Below, piece after piece: positions 42,604 through 55,015 of a DNA stretch of 64,000 nt (within the stretch, counting starts at the first letter, position 1; each line of letters starts with the position of its first letter). The position numbers were made by a program, and so were the translations under genes. The stretch is from Aristolochia californica (Eukaryota; Streptophyta; Magnoliopsida; Piperales; Aristolochiaceae), in NCBI GenBank assembly GCA_029961685.1, contig JARWKL010000014.1, forward strand, positions 24,153,137 through 24,217,136. The letters run 5' to 3'. Below the pieces are notes generated by a model that saw only the letters and a program-made list of their open reading frames with translations, ran no database searches and was not told the DNA's origin.

Positions 42604-45600
42604 CTTCCCCACAAGCTGAAGGAGAAAAGACATCATAAATACCCAACTTGCCACATGTAAATGATAGGATTTTCGATGTAACTAGTTTAGTGAGAATATT
42701 AGCTACTTGATCTTGAGATGAAACATGTTTGAGGGAGATTATTCCTACTTGAAGCTTCTCCCGTATAAAGTGGCAACCCACATCAATATGTTTAGTTATT
42801 TCATGGAAGACTAGATTTGAAGTAATATGAATGACTGCTTGGTTGTCACAATGCAGACCCGTGGAACCTCCTTTATAAAATCCTAATTTTGTAAGAAGGG
42901 TCCTGATCCATCAGAGTTCACTAACTGTGTGGACCATAGCTCTGTATTTTGTTTCGATGCTAGATCTTGCATTCACATTTTTTCTTCTTACTTTTTCATA
43001 TAACCAAGTTCCCCCCAATAGAAATGCAATATCCCAATGTAGATTTTCTATCATTAGGTGATCCAACCCAATCTGCATATGAGAAACCTTTTATGTTGAA
43101 GTGCCATATCTTTTATATAACAATCATCTTCCCGGAGCTCCTTTTAGGTATCGTAACATCCTCTCTAAGGCCTGCCAGTGGGTAATTTTGGGTTTGTACC
43201 TGAATTGACTCACCACACTTACAACATATGATATGCCTGGCCTAGTTACCATGAGATAGATCAGTTTCCCATAAATCTTTGATATTTGCCAATATCAACA
43301 ACTTCTCCAGTTATGTCACATAATTTTACATTTGTATCCATAGGTGTGTCAATTGGTCAACAACCCTTCATTCCTATTTCTTCAAGGGATCCAAGATATA
43401 TTTTCACTGAGGCAATATTATTCCATGTTTGGATCGAAGAACTTCTATGCCCAAAAAATATTTAAGCATACCCAGATCTTTAGTCTTGAATTTCTGACAT
43501 ATCATATTCTTCACTTCTTGTATGCTATGAGCATCATCACCGGTTAAAATAATATCATCAACATATGCAGCCAATAATATTTTTTCTTTGAATATCTTTA
43601 AAATATACTGAATGATTGATCGAGCACTGATGAAAATTAAACCTTATAAGTGTTTGACTAAATTTATCAAACCAAGCCCAAGGGGACTGTTTAAGCTCAT
43701 ATAAAGATTTTTTTAACCGGCATACTGACTCCCCCTCAACTACATAACCTGGTGGTTGAACTATCTAAATTTTTTCACGTATATCACCACTTAAGAAGGT
43801 GTTTTTGACATCGAGTTGATATACCGGCCAGGATGAGTTAACAGCAATAGATAAGATAATGCACACGGAATTCAATTATGCAACAGGATAGAAAGTTTCC
43901 TCATAATCGATCTCATAGCACTGAGTGTAACCTTTAGCAACAAGTTGAACTTTAAGATGAGCTTCCAACCCATCCGGGTTATGCTTCATCGAAAACACAC
44001 ATTTACAACCGATTGGTCTTTTTCCTTTTGGGAGCGATGCTAAGGACTAGGTTTGATTTTCATATAAGGCGTGCATTTCTTCATCCATAACCGTCTTCCA
44101 ACTTGGATGCTTCAGGGCCTTCTGATAGGACTGTGGAATGGAAGTAGAAGAATGAGAGGCAAGGAACTGAGAGCATTCAGAAGACAAGAGATGATGAGAC
44201 ATAAGTAGTATAGGAATGACGTTCCTTTCTTAAAGCAATAGGCCGAGTATCAAACTCAAGCCCAAACATAGGAGGAGAAGGATTTACCTTTGGTGGATTC
44301 GACAACTCCACAGGTGAGGGGAAGTCCGGTGCGTCAGGGGATTGAGTAACATCAACATTGAAATGCACAAGCTGACAAGGAGTGGTAGGAGGAAATGTCA
44401 ATTCTGGAGGAACATCATGGGAGGAGTAGAAAGAGGTGTCTTCAAAGAAGGTCACATCCCGACATACAAGCATCATCCGAAGGGTAGGATTGTAACAGAC
44501 ATATCCTTTCTGGGTGCGAGAGTACCCCAAAAAATACACCTCATAGACCGGGGATCAAGTTTATTTTTTTTTGGTGATGTAACATGAACAAAACATGTAC
44601 ATCCAAAAACTTTAAGAGGAAGAGAAAAAAGATCTTCAACATGAAATAAAACAGAGTAAGAAGTTTTATTATGAAGAACCGATGAAGGTAACCTATTTAT
44701 AAGAAAACATGTTGTAAGTATAGCATGAGGCCAATAAAAGTAGGGTACCTTCATGGAGTAACCCCACCGAGCAACTTCAAGAAGGTGATGTTACTTCCTT
44801 TCAACAACACCATTTTGTTGAGGCGTATAGGCACATGATGTTTGATGGATAACCCCATTATCCACACAAAATGATTTGAACTCATTGGACAAATATTCCT
44901 TAGCATTATCAAACCTAAGGGTTTGAATTTTCTTCCCAAATTATGTCAATACCATAGCATGAATTTTTTTAAAGATAGGAAGAATTTCTGAACGTTCTTT
45001 AAATAAATATAATCAAGTCATTCGGGTAAAATCATCAACAAAAGTAAGAAAGTATTTAACTTGAGAGATATTTGAGACACATATAGGTCACCATACATTA
45101 GAGTGTATTAACGCCAAGGGAGTAGAACTTGTAGTTATAAGACGAGGAGAATATGTACTCTGAATGTGTTTATTTAAATGACAAATCTCACAATTGAAAG
45201 TAGAAAGTGATTTTAAAGATGAAACTAAATAACGAAGTGAAGAGGTAGACGGATGACCAAGCCAGTTGTGCCAAAGTTGGGCCTCGGATGTAGTGGAAGA
45301 TAGAGAAGCTAATGGTGGAAGAGTGAAGTAGTAAAAGCCCCCCTTTTCATGACCACCACCAATCACCTACGTTGTAGTTAGATCTTAAAATGTACAGGAA
45401 AACGATGACAGAGCAATTCAATTGATTAACATACAACAAATTTAAAGGAAGTTGAGGGACAAACAAAATATCTTGAAGAGGAATAGAAGAGGTCAGAGAG
45501 GAGGAACCCTTGCCAAGTACCTTGGTTTGGGTACCATTAGCAATAGTAACAAAATTCTGAGGAATACATGGAGATAATGAATGAAACATGTGTTTGTTAC

Positions 45601-45920
45601 CTGACAGATGTTCGGAGGCCCCAGAGTCGATGATCCAAGAAGAAGAGGATCAAGAGGAAGAAAACATACATGAGGCAATGGTGGTAACAACAGTTAAGTA
45701 ATGGAAAAATGGAGGACTCCATTAAGAACTTCATCTTCTGAAATGTAGCATAGTCTTCAACAGTGAGAGTCACATTCCCAGAGTGGGAGTCAGCCTTTTC
45801 TTCCCATTTCTCAACATTAAAGGAGGCTGGGTTAGCCGTGGCCCAATCAGGCTTGCCATGAAGTTTCTAGCATGTTTCCACAAGGTGGTTCTGACCACCA
45901 CAATAAGTACAAAGTCGAGG
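42604..45920 (-). pseudogene. Antisense copia C2 pol: knuckle, protease, integrase, RT, RNase H
   Basis: Read on the minus strand from 45920 to 42604: knuckle CTYCGGQNHLVETC, protease region SSTLGPPNICQVTNTC (frameshifted), GAG-pre-integrase TTSEAQLWHNWLGHPSTSSL (HH of the finger kept), integrase, C-terminal FLGYSRTQKGYVCYNPTLRM, RT and RNase H (CHFIREKLQVGIISLKHVSS), ending in the polypurine tract. Stops and frameshifts are frequent. It is cut abruptly at about 45921 within gag by sense Tnt1-like sequence. Confidence 0.88.
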
Positions 45921-48369
45921 AGAACATGGACAGGAGAAGCGTTGAAGCGTCACGGGAGGCGACATGGTGCCGGAGACCGCAGGAGGTGACTGACTGTCAA
46001 AGACAACGGGCCATCGGAGATGTCTTGATTTCGGGAAAGGGGTTCTGAAATCTCGATTTTGGGAGGGTCTCGATTTCAGAAATCGTACAAGTGTCAATTT
46101 CGAGACAATGTGATGCACGACATGTCTAACTTGATGCCTGACGTGTCAGAATTTTTTTTGATGAGGTGTGTTGGCTCATCCCGAGGGCTCCAGGTGCACT
46201 TGTGCACACGTGAGGACTTCTTCTGCATAAGCGTTGGATTTTGGAGGCGTTGGATTTGTCTCTTCAAGAACCCAAGTTAGGCTATGATGATTGGGGTTTC
46301 TTCTGCCAAATTTTATATGATGAAATTTGACAAAACTGGGAATTTCGGATTATGGCAGAGGAGGGTGAAAGACCTGTTAGTGCATCAGGTCATGTTGAAG
46401 GCACTGTACGGAAGACAACTGATAGGAATGGATGACATGGATTGGAAAGAAATGGAAGTGAAGGGTGTGGTGACTATTAGGCTTTGTCCGACTGATGATG
46501 TGATGTATCACGTCATGGATGAGGAATCATCGATGGAGTTTGGTTGAAACTGGAAAGTCTGTATATGTCCAAGTCGTTGACGAACAAGCTCTATCTTAAC
46601 TAGAAACTGTATAGTCTTAAGATGACAGAGGGTTTGGATCTGAGCCAGCATATCAACTTTTTCAATTTGCTCATTAATGATTTGAGGCAGGTTGATGGGA
46701 AGTTCAAAGATGAAGACAAGGCGTTAATGTTGTCGAATTCCCTATCGAATTCTCTTACGTATGAAAATTTGGTTACGACTTTGATGTGGGGGAAAGAAAC
46801 TCTCGAATTGGAGGAAATCACAAGTGCCCTATTAGGCTTCCATCAGAGGAAGAAAGCCAGTGATGAGACTTCACAAGGTGATGGACTTGTGGTTAAGGGT
46901 GACCAGGAACGTGGAAGAAACAAGTCTTGAAGTGGATCAAGTAACAACAAATCTCGGTCTAAATCTAGGAAGTGGAAAAACATCACGTGTTTTAAGTGCG
47001 GGAAAAAGGGGCACATAAAACGAGATTGTCTAGAGAAAAAGAAAGGGAATACAGAAAATAGAGAGGGTCCATCAAAGTCCGCAAATGTAGTGGAAGAAGA
47101 AGACTCAGAGAGTGGTGACAGGGATATGCTTTCTGTCTCATCCAGTTCAGATCATCTCAGAGATTCTTGGATTCTGGATTTGGCATGGTATTATCACATG
47201 TCGCCAAATAAAGATTGGTTTCACACCTACAGGTTAGTAAACTCTGGTTCTGTTCTGACGGGTAATGATGTTTCATGCAAAATTGTTGGAATAGGGAGTA
47301 TAAAAATTAAAATGTTTGATGGTGTGATTAGAACATTGTGTGATGTTAGACACATACTTGATTTAAGAAAGAATCTGATTTCATTAGGCACTTTAGATTG
47401 TAATGGATATAGTTACAAGTCTGCAAGTGGAACAATGAAAGTTAGTAAAGTTGTCTTAACAATGACGAAGGGACAAAAAATATCTGGCAATATTTATACA
47501 CTGCAAGGTACCACAGTTGTAGGTGGAGTTATAGCGAGAGAGTCTGAGTCAGACTGTACAGTCTTGTGGCATATGGAGTTAGGTCATATGGGAGTGTGTG
47601 GGATGATGGAGCTTCATAAGAGAAATTTATTGAAGGGTATCAAAACATGCAAGCTTGATTTCTTCAAGTTTAGTATCCTTGGGAAATAGAATAAGGTGCA
47701 GTTCAAGGCAGCCACACACGAGACGGAGGGGATTCTAGACTATGTTCACTCAGATGTTTGGGGGCCAGTAAGAGTAGCATCCCGAGGAGGACACATGTAT
47801 TTCGTGACCTTTATTGATGACTACTCATGAAAAGTTTGGGTGTACTTCATGTAGCACAAGTCAGAAATGTTTGCCAAGTTTAAGTTGTGGAAAGCTGAAG
47901 TAGAGAACCAAACAGGGAGGAAGATAAAATGCCTCCGATCAGACAATAGTATTGAGTACACAGACTCAAAGTTCAAGAGGTTGTGTGAAAAAAATGGAAT
48001 TAAGAGACACTTCACATTATGCAAGACATGACAACAGAATGGTGTGGCAGAAAGGATGAACAAAACTATAGCTGAAAACGCTCGATGTCTCAGGTTGAAT
48101 GCAGGGCTTGCAAAGAACTTCTGGGCAGAAGCAGTGAATATGGCATGTTTCTTGATTAACAGATCACCTAGAGCATCACTAGATGGAGAAGTATCAGAGG
48201 AGGTGTGTACAGGCAGTGAGGTATATTACTTTGGCTTGAGTGTGTTTGGCTGTCCAACCTATGTACGTGTTTCTAGCGAGGAGAGGTCAAAGCTCAGTGT
48301 ATCTTTCTGGGCTATCAGAAAGGGGTGAAAGGCTTCAAGCTCTGGGATCCGAAGGCAAACAAGATGGTG
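45921..48369 (+). pseudogene. Tnt1/Tork-like copia element F: leader, gag, protease, integrase (truncated)
   Basis: 45921-46283 is probably its leader. Gag starts at about 46284 and reads MKFDKTGNFGLWQRRVKDLL, then LSQHINFFNLLINDLRQVDG, with stops at 46545 and 46928. The knuckle CFKCGKKGHIKRDC at about 46990 is intact. Protease SWILDLAWYYHMSPNKDWF has DSA changed to DLA. Integrase shows VHSDVWGPVRVA, LRSDNSIEYTDSKFKRLC and NGVAERMNKTIAENARCL, with stops at 47828, 47852 and 48029. RT and both LTRs are absent. It ends near 48369, where an antisense gag begins. Confidence 0.85.
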
Positions 48370-49460
48370 ATTAGTACATGGCCGAAGATTTCTCAACATG
48401 AGGTGTGGAAGAGGGGTCTAGAATCTGAAGAAATGTGGCACTTATATCATTAAAGGAAGGAAGCATTACAAAACTAAGAAGCTGTGATTTAGCCACTTCT
48501 AGGTACGATTTAATATTAGACAAACAAATGGTAGCTACTAAAGCTTTCCGCTACTTTTGCTGAACTGTAATATCAGTAGAGTAAGGCTGAGAAATTTTTC
48601 ATTCTTGAGAAGTCCTTTGAAATGAACCAAATACTCATGCAAATTATCTCCCTGTTTCATACTAAACATTGTCTAAAGACAACATACAACTTTTGCAAGT
48701 TCTCGGTACTAGAGTATAATTTGGCATTGTCCCATATTTGCTTCACCATTTCAAGGTGGACAATATTATTTGCCACATGCTCTTATATACTATTTATTAA
48801 TCAAATGATAATGAGAGTTTCATCTTTGAGCCATTTAGTGTAAGGACTATCTTCCTCATCTACAGGTGGAGCTGGTTTAGTTAGGTGTCCTAAGAGATCT
48901 TGAGTAAAAAGGAATATCTTAACTGATCGAGACCAACTCAAATAGTTTGTGTTACAAGGTGGGACCCACCACAATCACACGAGCTGGTGGGATCCGCCAT
49001 GATCATGTGAGGTGGCTTGATGAGTCATCACACGAGCTGGAATCTTATCACATGAGTTGGAAGATTTGGCAATATTCTTTGATTAATGTAATCAATTTAT
49101 CTTCCCTTGATTTATGTAGATTTGGATAATCATGATTGATGTAATTAGGGATATTGGGCATGCTATCTTATCTCTTAATATGTAATTGAAATAGTGTAAA
49201 TAGGGGTCTTGGTTGAAGGGTTCAATCAAGCTTTCCACTTCTCAACTCGTGAAGAATCTCTCTATAGCCTAAACTTTTTTTTCTCTCATTTCTCTTTTCT
49301 ACTCTCTACCCGAGCTCTCTTTCTCTCTTTGCTCTTTTTCTGCTCCCTCCCTCATCTTCATCTTGCTTGAGGTTTCAATCATGAGGTCCTAAATTCGACA
49401 GTTTGATAACCCTCTTAAGAGTATAGTAGTGATCTTATTCAAGTCACTTTTACTAGCCAT
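48370..49460 (-). pseudogene. Antisense copia H1 gag, split by solo LTR E2
   Basis: Start ATG at 49460 on the minus strand (MASKSDLNKITTILLRG). The frame runs into the E2 duplication at 49401 and resumes at 48949 with NYLSWSRSVKIFLFTQDLLG, EHVANNIVHLEMVKQIWDN and SNIKSYLEVAKSQLLS, reaching DPSSTPHVEKSSAM at about 48380. Stops replace Trp codons. It is homologous to C1/C3 gag but clearly more diverged. Confidence 0.85.
48950..49400 (+). mobile_element. Solo LTR of family E (E2) with perfect duplication gtttg
   Basis: tgttacaaggtggg to aaattcgaca, flanked by gtttg at 48945-48949 and 49401-49405. It includes a TATA-like gtgtaaataggggtc (49194) and a CT-rich tail. It inserted in the H1 gag. Confidence 0.92.
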
Positions 49461-50423
49461 ATTCACATAATCCTCAGCCATCAAATGTATCAAGTAATCA
49501 CTAACCAAAGTATGACAACTAATCTATTCATGCAAAGTATCAACCGAGAGAGAGAGAGGGAAGTCAACCAATAATTTAGGTCATTCATGCATGTAAACAA
49601 GGAGTAAATTACTCCACAAGCTGGCCCATGCCATCTAGGATAAATCTCATATCTTCCTTAATCAAGAAAAAAATCTCAAAATCAAATCAAATCTCAAATG
49701 ATCTTACTCAAAATCAGAATATACCAAAGAAGGAAACTTTTCTTCTTGATCATATGCGCACTTGTATTGAAAATCACAACCTTTGACTTTCCTGTTTATC
49801 TTGAATATGTTAGGTAGGAAATTCCTGATTATAATCCAACATAGAGAGACTAAAATGTTACTGAATTTAACAACTTCTTTCCAAAAACACTTTCCTTGCG
49901 GCAATCAAGAGGCAACTAGCAACGAATTTAATGGCGAGCAAAGCAGAAAACCAGCAATACACAATAGTCTTCTAGGGAGTTCAATGAATTCAGAAATGAT
50001 TTTGATCATAATAATCCATGGATGCAGCAGAAGAATAATAAGGCTTGATCCAGAAAATAAATTTCCAAGGATTCACAATACATGAAAATTTGCTCCTTTA
50101 TCGAAGCTAGCATGATATTGAAGAAACCAAAATCGAGAAGTCTTATGCTAATACATAAGAAAGAGTGGCTCTTAATCTTTATTCAAATAAGACAAATCAT
50201 GTTCATCCACCATCATTCTTTTCAAGGTCAAAGATCAAAAAATATCTCGACAAAAGAAAGAGAGAAAAGAACCACTTATCTTTGAATGAGCTGAGTGCTT
50301 TATCGATGCTCCATGCTTCACCCAAAAAAAAAAAATTCCAACGTGATGCTTGATGAAAAAATCAATTAAACACCACCTTAAAGTTGGGAACCTCGGGATC
50401 CTAAACCCTTAGTTCTGATACCA
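49461..50423 (-). other. Leader of antisense element H1 with primer-binding site
   Basis: Non-coding AT-rich leader between gag and LTR. The inverted primer site ctgatacca (50415-50423) directly abuts the LTR at 50424. Confidence 0.75.
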
Positions 50424-51189
50424 TGTTGGATTCAGGATCCCTTGATACCAACTAGTCAAGGTAAAGAAGAAACCAAAATAGAAGAAGAAAAGATAAAATA
50501 GTATTGAATTTATGGAAAAAGAAAATACTTCATTGACATCAATAACTTGTTGTAATCAGGGTACATGAACCTCTATTTATAATAGAGGAAGGTAGTAGAG
50601 TCCAATTACAATAAAACTACCATTGTCCCAATTACACCCAAACTCTAACACTTAAAGATAAGTCCTAACATAATTAAATAACTCAATATAGATAAAAGAC
50701 AAACATAACTCAAACTAAAACTCTTCTTTGACGTAACCATAAGATAAGATACTTTTGTGAGTCCTTCTTGATCTTCCAACTGATTTGATAAGGATGCCAG
50801 CTCATGGTAATCATTGTGGGTCCTACTTCTTATGGGCTTGGGCCCATCTTGTGGGCCTTCCTTGGCAGTGTGACCCATCTTATAATAATCTTAGATATGT
50901 GGGCCTTCCTTGGTCATGTGGGCTTGAGTTTTTCTTCCCACAGAGAGAAGAGAGAAGAAAGATAGAAAGAGAAGGAGAGAAGGATGGCTGTTTGGAAAAA
51001 GTTTGAGAAAGTGGGAAAGATGATTATGGTTGTAAGTAACATCCCTAATCCTCCCCTTTATCACCTATTTATAATAGCAAAAGTGTCACAATTACATCAA
51101 TGCCTTTTGTCCTAAGAAGGGTAAAAAAGGGACACGAAATAAAGAAATTTTACATCAATACCACTATATTTATATTACATCTTCCAACG
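50424..51189 (-). repeat. 5' LTR of H1, interrupted by a B-type solo LTR
   Basis: Left part 50424-50501 begins tgttggattcaggatccc; right part 50943-51189 ends catcttccaacg (terminal CA now CG) and includes an inverted TATA-like ctatttataatagc at 51066. The relative at 52258-52587 shares catcaatgcc and cctaagaagg blocks. Confidence 0.8.
50502..50942 (-). mobile_element. Solo LTR of family B (antisense) inside the H1 LTR
   Basis: Full-length inverse match to the LTR at 28777-29217 (tattgaatttatgg to ttcttcccaca), including the uninterrupted site acacttaaagataagtcc. Flanks aatag and gagag agree at three of five positions, so the duplication is decayed or the edge is a base off. Confidence 0.82.
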
Positions 51190-52257
51190 CAAATCAACCT
51201 CTATGTTGGGAAAACTAAAATACAATCTTGGTCCTGAAGTTGGTAGTGCTCTCCAAGATCTTATAAATCAGCTTTTGGAGACTAAATCAATTTAGTTGCA
51301 CCACACTTCTCAGAAATATATTTGTCTAATTTAGACATAAGGTGGCCCATGTATTTCTATTCCTTTGTTTTACATTCTACCAAACATATAATAAAGGCGT
51401 TCATTTATTATATTTATTTTCTTGATTTTTTATTTTATTCCTTTGTTTCACATTCCACCAAACACATAATAGGGCATTCGTTTATTACATTTATATTCTT
51501 AGGTTTTATTTCCTTCACTTGTCTCACATTTTATCATATAATACAAGTGTTCATTTATTATCTTTATCGTCTTGAATTGTTTGGTTCTCTTTGACTTTTT
51601 ATCCTATGTAATTTGCAATGCTTTCTTCACCTTTAAATAATGGTTTTCCTTGATCTTTGCTTCTCTGTCCTTGTTTGGTTTGAGATGAAGTGAGACAAAA
51701 CATAAAAAAATGTGTCCATTTCCTCTCACTATTCACTTGTTCTCAAGGCCAAGAACCCGGTAAGATGATATTGTTGTGAGGATATTGTTAAATCGATTGT
51801 CAAAAGATTATTAATTATCACAATTGGATTAAGTAGATCAAGCTTAACATCCTAATTGCTTGTCTGAAATTAGAGAACTCTAATATACTTTGAGTAAAAT
51901 GGAAGCCATCTTGTTGGGTATTTGCATCGGTACTTTATTGTATAACAATACATGTGTTTGTTTGTTTATATTAAAATATACCTAGGTTGTATTAATGCTA
52001 AGCATATCTTAAAAAAAATTAGAAAAATACTTTCTCTTTGATAAAACATTTTGGGTGCTTGTGGTTATTTTTTAGTATGGGTAGATATTGACATTTTTTT
52101 TAGTCTTTACCTTCAAAATATTTAGTGGATAGAAAAATGGCAAGAGAAAATTAAACTAAGAAGCATTAAAAAAGTCTTTGATCACTTACTTTTTATTCCC
52201 ACTTTGTAATAATCTATTTTTATGGTGGCTTGCAATGATCTATTTTTATGGTAGCAT
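51190..52257. other. AT-rich stretch without genes
   Basis: Nothing coding is seen. It holds a tandem repeat at about 51358-51590 (listed separately) and otherwise plain AT-rich sequence up to the LTR at 52258. Confidence 0.6.
51358..51590. repeat. Tandem repeat, three copies of ~75-80 bp
   Basis: Each unit contains ttcctttgttt(t/c)acatt, ccaaacayataata and ttcatttattayattta. The third unit is the most diverged. Confidence 0.8.
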
Positions 52258-52587
52258 TATTAGATTTAGGATCCCATGTAGTGACTAATAACCGAGCTAG
52301 TTTAGGTTGAAGCGAGTTACAAGAGGAAGAGAGAAAGAAGAGTGAAAGAGGAGATGATTAAGTGAGAGAGGAAGGAGGAGGAGAGATGTCGGCTAAGGGA
52401 GTGAGAGTGAGAGGAAGGAAGAAGGATCAGGGTTAGCTAACATACCTAACCCTCCCCCTCAACATGTATTTATAATATTGAACATCATACAATTACATCA
52501 ATGCCCTTACCCTAAGAAGGGAGGAAATGGACGAGATAAAAGACATTTTATATCATTATCACTATACTCGGGTTACATCTTTAAACA
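52258..52587 (-). repeat. 3' LTR of antisense copia H2
   Basis: Plus-strand edges tattagatttagg (TG now TA) and catctttaaaca, followed by the inverted polypurine tract cttccctccaagttggggg. Inverted TATA-like tatttataatattg at 52467. Confidence 0.82.
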
Positions 52588-55015
52588 CTTCCCTCCAAGT
52601 TGGGGGAGAGAAAATATCATAAATACCCAGCTTACTGCATATAGTGGTATGTATCTTGGATGTGACTTGCTTTGTGAGTATATATGCCGCTTGTCCTTGA
52701 GATGAAACATGTTTGAGAGATATAATGCAAGCTTTAAAATTTTCTTGTATGAAATGGCAATCTACCTCAATATCTTTTCTTCTCTCGTGGAAGATTGGAT
52801 TTGAAGTAATGTGGATGACTACCTCGTTGTCAGAAAATAGTTTCATAGGAGATTTTTTATGGAACCCTAATTCAGTAAGGAAGGATTTGATCCATAGAAG
52901 TTCACTGCTTACTGAGGCCATAACCCTGTATTCTGCTTCAACATTAGATTTTGCAACTGCATTCTGCTTTTTACTCCATGTAACCAAGTTCCTTCCAACT
53001 AAAGTGCAATACCCTGAAGTGGGCTTCCTATCATCAGGTGTTCCAGCCCAATCTGTGTATGCAAATCTTTCAATGTTGAGGTGACCATAACATTTATATA
53101 GAAGTCCCTTGCCTGGAACTCCTTTTAAATATCGGAGGATCCTCTCCTAAGCTTGCCGGTTAATAACTTTTTGTTTAGGCATATACTAACTAACCACACT
53201 TACGGTATATGGTATATCTAGTCTAGTCCCTATAAGATAAATGAGTTTCCCCACAAGTCTCTGATATTTACCCACATCCACATCCTCACATGAGCTTGCA
53301 CACAACTTTGTGTTAGCATCCATAGGAGTATCTTCCAGTCGACATCCCATCTTCCTTGTGTCTTCTAGTAGATCAAGAATATACTTCCTTTGAGATAAGA
53401 TAATTCCATGTTTTAACTGAAAGACCTTAATACCAAAAAAATACTTTAGAAGTCCAAGGTCTTTCTTTTGAATTCCTTGTTTATCTTCAATTTGACTTAT
53501 TTTATACCTTCTACATCACTGCCAGTTAAGACAATATCACCTACATAAATTGCTAGTAATACACTTCCCTTTAAGGTATTCTTTACAAAGACAAAATGAT
53601 CTACTAAGCATCTATTGAATCCAAACCGCAACATCGCTCGGCTAAATTTGTCAAACCAAGCCTGATGAGACTCTTTTAAACCATATAAATATTTTCTCAA
53701 TCTGCATACCAACTCCTCCTAAACCACATAACCAAGTGGTTGATGTTTATAGATCTCCTCCTTAATATCATTATTTAAATAAAAATTTTTTATATCTAGT
53801 TGATATTCTTGCTAAGAAGAATTTGCAGCAAGTGATAATAAGATCCGTACCAAATTTTACTTGGCCACTGGGGAAAATATTTACTCATAATCAACTCCAT
53901 GGCATTGAGTGTATCCCTTTGCTATTAGGCATGCCTTAAGATGGGCCCCAAAACCATCGGGATTGTGCTTAATGGTAAAAACCCATTTACAACTCACAGT
54001 TTTTTTCCTGAAAGGAAGCAGAACCAGGGTCCATGTTTGATTCTCATATAAAGCATTCATTTCCTCTTCCATTGTTGCCTTCCATTTTGGATGTCTTAGA
54101 ACCTCCTGATACGATTTTGGGATGTATACAAAAGACATAGTTGCAAGAAATTGACAACAACAAGAAGACAAATGATGGTGAGAAACAAAATTTGATAGAG
54201 GATGAGAAGTGGAGGGCCTAATGCAAGTCCTAGGCTCCTTTTGCAAAGCTGTGGACCAAGTACGACATGGGAAGATGGGCATACCTCGGAGGGATCTGTA
54301 AACTCCATAGGTGTGGAATCAGCCATTGGGTTAGGGGGGTGAAGTAGATCCGCATCATGTGGCACAACAAGTCTCAAAGTTGCCTAAACCGATGAAAGAC
54401 CCAGAGGAGCATCTTTTGAAGAATAAAAAGACGTGTCTTAAAAAAATAAAATCTCTAGAGACAAATAGTTTACGAAGAGAAGGATTAAGGAAACATAACA
54501 TTTTTGGGTACTAGAGTAACCTAAGAAAATACACTTAAGATGCTTACTCTTCTAGGGGGATGTGTCATGAGTAAAACATGTGCAACCAAAGACCTTCAAT
54601 GGAAGGGAGAAAGGGGTGGGTCTTCATTTGAAAATAAATATTAATATGGAGATTTAAGATTAAGCATTGAAGAGGGCAGCCGATTAATAAGAAAGGAGGC
54701 CGTAAGAATGGCATGAGGCCAATAAAAATAAGGCACATGCATATAGTAAAGCAAGCCACATACTACCTCTAGGAGATGTATGTTTTTTCTTTCGGCTTCA
54801 CCATTTTGATGAGGGGTGTAGGCACATGATATCTGATGGATAATAACATGATCTTGATAAAAGGATTGAAATTCACCAGAGAGGTACTCTCAGGCATTAT
54901 CGAAACAAAAAAACTTGTATTCTTGTATGAAATTGAGTGTACACCATGGTATGAAAGGACTTAAATATGGAAAAAAAATTCAGGCCTATCTTTGAATATG
55001 TTGAAAGATATGATG
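52588..55015 (-). pseudogene. Antisense copia H2 pol: RNase H, RT and integrase C-terminus
   Basis: Minus strand: RNase H (52562-52987) with SNVEAEYRVMASVSSELLWI and LFSDNEVVIHITSNP; RT (about 53150-54110) with VCRLRKYLYGLKESHQAWFD, LLAIYVGDIVLTGSD (catalytic YVDD changed to YVGD) and CKWVFTIKHNPDG; linker and integrase C-terminus (CIFLGYSSTQK-like, LPLKVFGCT-like) to about 55015, where it is truncated. Stops are numerous. Confidence 0.87.

Noticed and set aside
42242..52257. Shared agcat flank of the C2 and H2 LTRs as evidence for one insertion
   Set aside because: Five bases can match by chance; the LTRs belong to different families and no right-hand partner was found.
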